Assembly (NCBI GenBank): GCA_963773315.1
Contig: CAVZAF010000010.1
Location: 222,201 to 286,200 of the forward strand
Reading direction: 5' to 3'
Source of the DNA: DATKAS01 sp963773315
GTDB taxonomy: Bacteria > Actinomycetota > Acidimicrobiia > Acidimicrobiales > DATKAS01
Length of the DNA stretch: 64,000 nt
The notes below the pieces were generated by a model. The model was not told the origin of the DNA and did not search any database. It saw nothing but the letters and a program-made list of their open reading frames with translations. Both the position numbers and the translations under genes were made by a program. Below, piece by piece: positions 61,673 through 64,000 of the stretch (position 1 is its first letter; every line of letters begins with the position of its first letter).

Positions 61673-62860
61673 TCAGACGAGCGGGCTGCCCGGATCCAGC
61701 CCGAGCCGAGTGCGTCCGTAGATCTGGGCGTTCTGGTCGAAGTCGACCATGGCGTGGTGACAGGCCGTGTTGACGTCGCGGTAACGGGCTTGCAGGAGGC
61801 TCTCGTCGTAGGCGCCATCCGCGCCGGCGCTGGCGAAGATGCGCTCAGTCGCCCGGCGGCTCAGCTCGACCGCGTATGCCGCATGCCACTTCAGCTCGGC
61901 GCGCTCGTCGATCGTGAGTCGCTCGCCGGTGGCGGCGACCTGGTCGCAGCGGTCGGCGGCCGCTCGCGAGAGCGTCTTGGCCATCTGCACCTCAGTCGCG
62001 GACTCGGCGACCCGCATCTGGATCCCGGCGTTCTCCGCCTTCGATGCTCCGGTGTACGCCTCCCGTCGACCGCTCGTGCGCTCGACGTGAAGCTCGACCG
62101 CGCCCTCGGCGATGCCGACGACCGTGGCCGCCAGCTGCACGGACAGCCCGACGAGGACGGCGAGTCGGTAGATGTGCGAGGCCTGCTCCTCGCCGTGGGG
62201 GCTCATCCCGTCGAACAGGAGGCGAGTGGGGATCGAGCGGTGAGCGGGGACGAAGACATCGTCGGCGACGATGTCCTTGGAGCCCGTGCCGCGAAGTCCG
62301 AGCGTGAACCATGTGTCGTCCACGATGAGGTCGCGCTTCGGGACCACGACATGGAGCGCTCGAGACGGGCTCTCCGGTACCTCGTCGGCGACGGCGCCGA
62401 TGAGCACCCAGCCGCCGTGGTCGACGCCGCTCGCGAATTGCCAACGGCCGCTGAGCCGCCAGCCCCCATCGACCCTTGTGGCGCGGCCCTGCGACGCCAG
62501 GGTTCCAGGCACCCGTGCATCGGGCCCTTCCGCGAACACCTCTTCCTGGCACTCTGCAGGAAAGCTGCCGATCATCCAGGCGTGTGCGTTCGACACCATG
62601 TTCACCCATCCCGCCGCGGAGTCCGCGTTCGCTACGACGAACGACGTCTCGACCTGGGCTCGGATGCCGGCCTCTCGACCGCCGCGTGTCAGTGGCGTCT
62701 GGATGCGCCACAGGCCGGCGTCGCGCAGAAGCTCGACCGCGCGCGCCGAGAGCGTGCGGTCGCGTTCGGATTCGGCGCCCTCGAGACGAAGGTCGTGCGC
62801 GATGTGAGTCGCTGCCGCGACGAGGTCGCCCCGGAGCGACGGGGCCATGGCTTCGGTCAT
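61673..62860 (-). CDS. Acyl-CoA-dehydrogenase-fold flavin monooxygenase (HsaA-like)
   Basis: A 395-residue protein of the acyl-CoA dehydrogenase superfamily in the monooxygenase branch (HsaA, hydroxyphenylacetate or indole-acetate hydroxylases). LWRIQTPLTRGGREAG, ADSAAGWVNMVSNAHAWMI, SGRWQFASGVDHGGWVLIG and LRGTGSKDIVADDVFVP are typical. It uses reduced flavin from a separate reductase to hydroxylate a phenol. The ATG at 62860 is preferred; an in-frame upstream GTG would cover the divergent promoter. Confidence 0.85.
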   Translation of the reverse strand: MTEAMAPSLRGDLVAAATHIAHDLRLEGAESERDRTLSARAVELLRDAGLWRIQTPLTRGGREAGIRAQVETSFVVANADSAAGWVNMVSNAHAWMIGSFPAECQEEVFAEGPDARVPGTLASQGRATRVDGGWRLSGRWQFASGVDHGGWVLIGAVADEVPESPSRALHVVVPKRDLIVDDTWFTLGLRGTGSKDIVADDVFVPAHRSIPTRLLFDGMSPHGEEQASHIYRLAVLVGLSVQLAATVVGIAEGAVELHVERTSGRREAYTGASKAENAGIQMRVAESATEVQMAKTLSRAAADRCDQVAATGERLTIDERAELKWHAAYAVELSRRATERIFASAGADGAYDESLLQARYRDVNTACHHAMVDFDQNAQIYGRTRLGLDPGSPLV

Positions 62861-62867
62861 CGGAAAT

Positions 62868-62910
62868 GTTCTACACAAGTCCTGACGCTCGTACAACAAA
62901 TCGCTATTGT
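62868..62910. promoter_or_regulatory. Divergent promoter/operator between the HsaA-like and 4CL-like genes
   Basis: TAGAAC on the minus strand (62873-62868) sits seven bases before the ATG at 62860. CTGACG (62882-62887), a 17-base spacer and TATTGT (62905-62910) lead to the GTG at 62917. The blocks CTACACA, TGACGCTCG and ATCGCTA repeat those at 54871-54907. Confidence 0.55.
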
Positions 62911-62916
62911 TCTGCG

Positions 62917-64000
62917 GTGATCTTCGCCAGCCCTCTTGCGCCTGTTCCGCTTCCAGACGAGGCGCTCACGCCGTACACGCTGGCGCGCGCCGCCGAGCTC
63001 GGCGGCAAGGCCGCGCTCGTCGATGCGGTGACGGGCAGCGCGCTCACTTATGCGGAGCTCGACGAGGCGATCCGCACGCAGGCGGGTGGATGGATCGAAC
63101 GCGGCTTGGCCAAAGGCGACGTCGTCGCGATCATGGCTCCGAACTGCCCTGAGTACGCGACGGTCTTCCACGCCGTGGCACTCGCCGGCGGCGCGGTGAC
63201 GACGATCAACCCCACCTACACCGTGCGAGAGCTGGTGCACCAGCTCAACGACGCTGGCGCGACTCGACTCGTCACCGTGCCCGGCCTCGAGGAGACCGTT
63301 GCCGCCGCGATCCCCGAGTCGCCGGTGCGCGAGACCTTCGTGATCGGCACGTCGTCCGCGCATCCCTCACTGTCCACGGTGAAGGGAGCTCGGCTCGAGC
63401 AGCAGGTGCCGGTCGATCTCGACGACGTCGTGGCGCTGCCCTACTCCTCGGGCACGACGGGCCTCTCGAAGGGCGTCATGCTCACGCACCGCAACCTCAC
63501 GGCGAACATGGCCGAGATGCAGGCCGTGGTGCCGATCCACGAGGACGACGCGTACGTGGCGTTCCTTCCCTTCTTCCACATCTACGGCATGCAGATCCTG
63601 ATGAACATGGGGTTGAGGGCCGGCGCCACCATCTTCACGATGCCCCGGTTCGACCTGCAGCGCTTCCTGCAGCTCCATGAGGCCAACGACCTCACGCGCG
63701 CGTTCGTCGCGCCGCCGACCATGGTGCTGCTCGCGAAGGATCCGTCGGTCGACGACTACAACCTGTCCGCGCTTCGGCTGATCTTCTCGGGGGCGGCGCC
63801 GCTGTCGGCTGAGCTCGCGGAAGAGTGCGCGAAGCGGCTCGACTGTGAGATCGCGCAGGGCTACGGCATGACCGAGCTGTCGCCCGCGAGCCACACGACC
63901 CCTGCGGGCGGCTACAAGCCCGGCTCGGTCGGGATCACGATCTCGAACACCGAGACGCGCATCGTCGATCCGGCGACGGGCGAATCGCTCGGCGTGGGAG
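62917..64000 (+). CDS. 4-coumarate-CoA-ligase-like AMP-binding enzyme (partial)
   Basis: The first 361 codons of an ANL-superfamily ligase cut by the right edge. TPYTLARAAELGGKAALVDA is the plant-4CL-like N-terminal block, LPYSSGTTGLSKGVMLTHRN is the P-loop motif, LPFFHIYGMQ the substrate-side His, and YGMTELSPASH the A5 block. It would load a phenylpropanoid-like or other aryl acid onto CoA, the usual first step for the catabolic genes next door. The GTG start lies six bases after TATTGT, so the transcript is probably leaderless. Confidence 0.88.
   Translation, partial: MIFASPLAPVPLPDEALTPYTLARAAELGGKAALVDAVTGSALTYAELDEAIRTQAGGWIERGLAKGDVVAIMAPNCPEYATVFHAVALAGGAVTTINPTYTVRELVHQLNDAGATRLVTVPGLEETVAAAIPESPVRETFVIGTSSAHPSLSTVKGARLEQQVPVDLDDVVALPYSSGTTGLSKGVMLTHRNLTANMAEMQAVVPIHEDDAYVAFLPFFHIYGMQILMNMGLRAGATIFTMPRFDLQRFLQLHEANDLTRAFVAPPTMVLLAKDPSVDDYNLSALRLIFSGAAPLSAELAEECAKRLDCEIAQGYGMTELSPASHTTPAGGYKPGSVGITISNTETRIVDPATGESLGVG

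Noticed and set aside
1..64000. CRISPR arrays, insertion sequences, prophage or integrase genes
   Set aside because: No repeat-spacer pattern, transposase, integrase or phage structural motif was seen on either strand.

Overview
The window is G+C-rich, densely packed bacterial chromosome with almost no gap above 150 bases. It looks like an actinobacterium, probably of class Acidimicrobiia or a relative (inference from content, not from a marker gene). Supporting points are the murI / Rv1339-type beta-lactamase-fold / rph / rdgB order known from Mycobacterium, an ECF sigma plus RskA-like anti-sigma pair, mycothiol-type DinB proteins (TIGR03084/TIGR03086 style), many luciferase-like monooxygenases, and many start codons lying 5-9 bases after a TAnnnT hexamer, i.e. 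apparent leaderless transcription. No phage, IS element, CRISPR array or plasmid gene was seen.

Layout. 0-5 kb: a SigJ-type sigma factor cut by the left edge, an FAD oxidoreductase, the smpB-rsgA pair with a possible 17-codon leader ORF between them, a JAMM protease and an amidohydrolase. 5-10 kb: a secreted protein, a dispersed palindromic repeat, cysteine synthase, then murI, a cAMP-phosphodiesterase-like protein and rph/rdgB. 10-19.7 kb: D-threonine-aldolase-like protein, MFS exporter, HerA-like ATPase, aldo/keto reductase, phytanoyl-CoA-type dioxygenase, tRNA-Leu(UAG), clpP, a lipoprotein and a drug-exporter-type MFS protein behind a strong nested palindrome. 19.8-28 kb: an AddB-like/AddA-like recombination nuclease pair, rpe and an RNA m5U methyltransferase. 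28-33 kb: sigma/anti-sigma, then SCO1, PCuAC and CtaG, which together serve copper delivery to cytochrome oxidase. 33-44 kb: a Rieske oxygenase with a coupled 67-residue partner, DinB and beta-lactamase-fold proteins, a leaderless bfd-bfr iron-storage unit with a candidate iron box, a PEP-swivel protein beside the second repeat copy, a TauD-type dioxygenase, gpsA and an acyl-CoA ligase/hydratase pair. 45-51 kb: two very small ORFs sharing a C-terminal ACG-x-GHP motif, followed by two tandem LAL-type LuxR regulators and a bicupin. 51-64 kb: a catabolic block (DUF3500, SDR, NIPSNAP-like, three luciferase-like monooxygenases, thiolase, P450, dienelactone hydrolase, FAH-family enzyme, HsaA-type monooxygenase, 4-coumarate-CoA-ligase-like enzyme cut by the right edge), which fits breakdown of an aromatic or polycyclic carboxylic acid.

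Quality warning. At least eight places in seven genes show a one-base (or -2) frame change inside otherwise continuous homology, mostly in short G/C runs. This is more like residual sequencing or consensus error than gene decay, and it also casts doubt on the apparent rph-rdgB fusion, which sits on a C7 run. Frameshifted genes are therefore listed over their full span.
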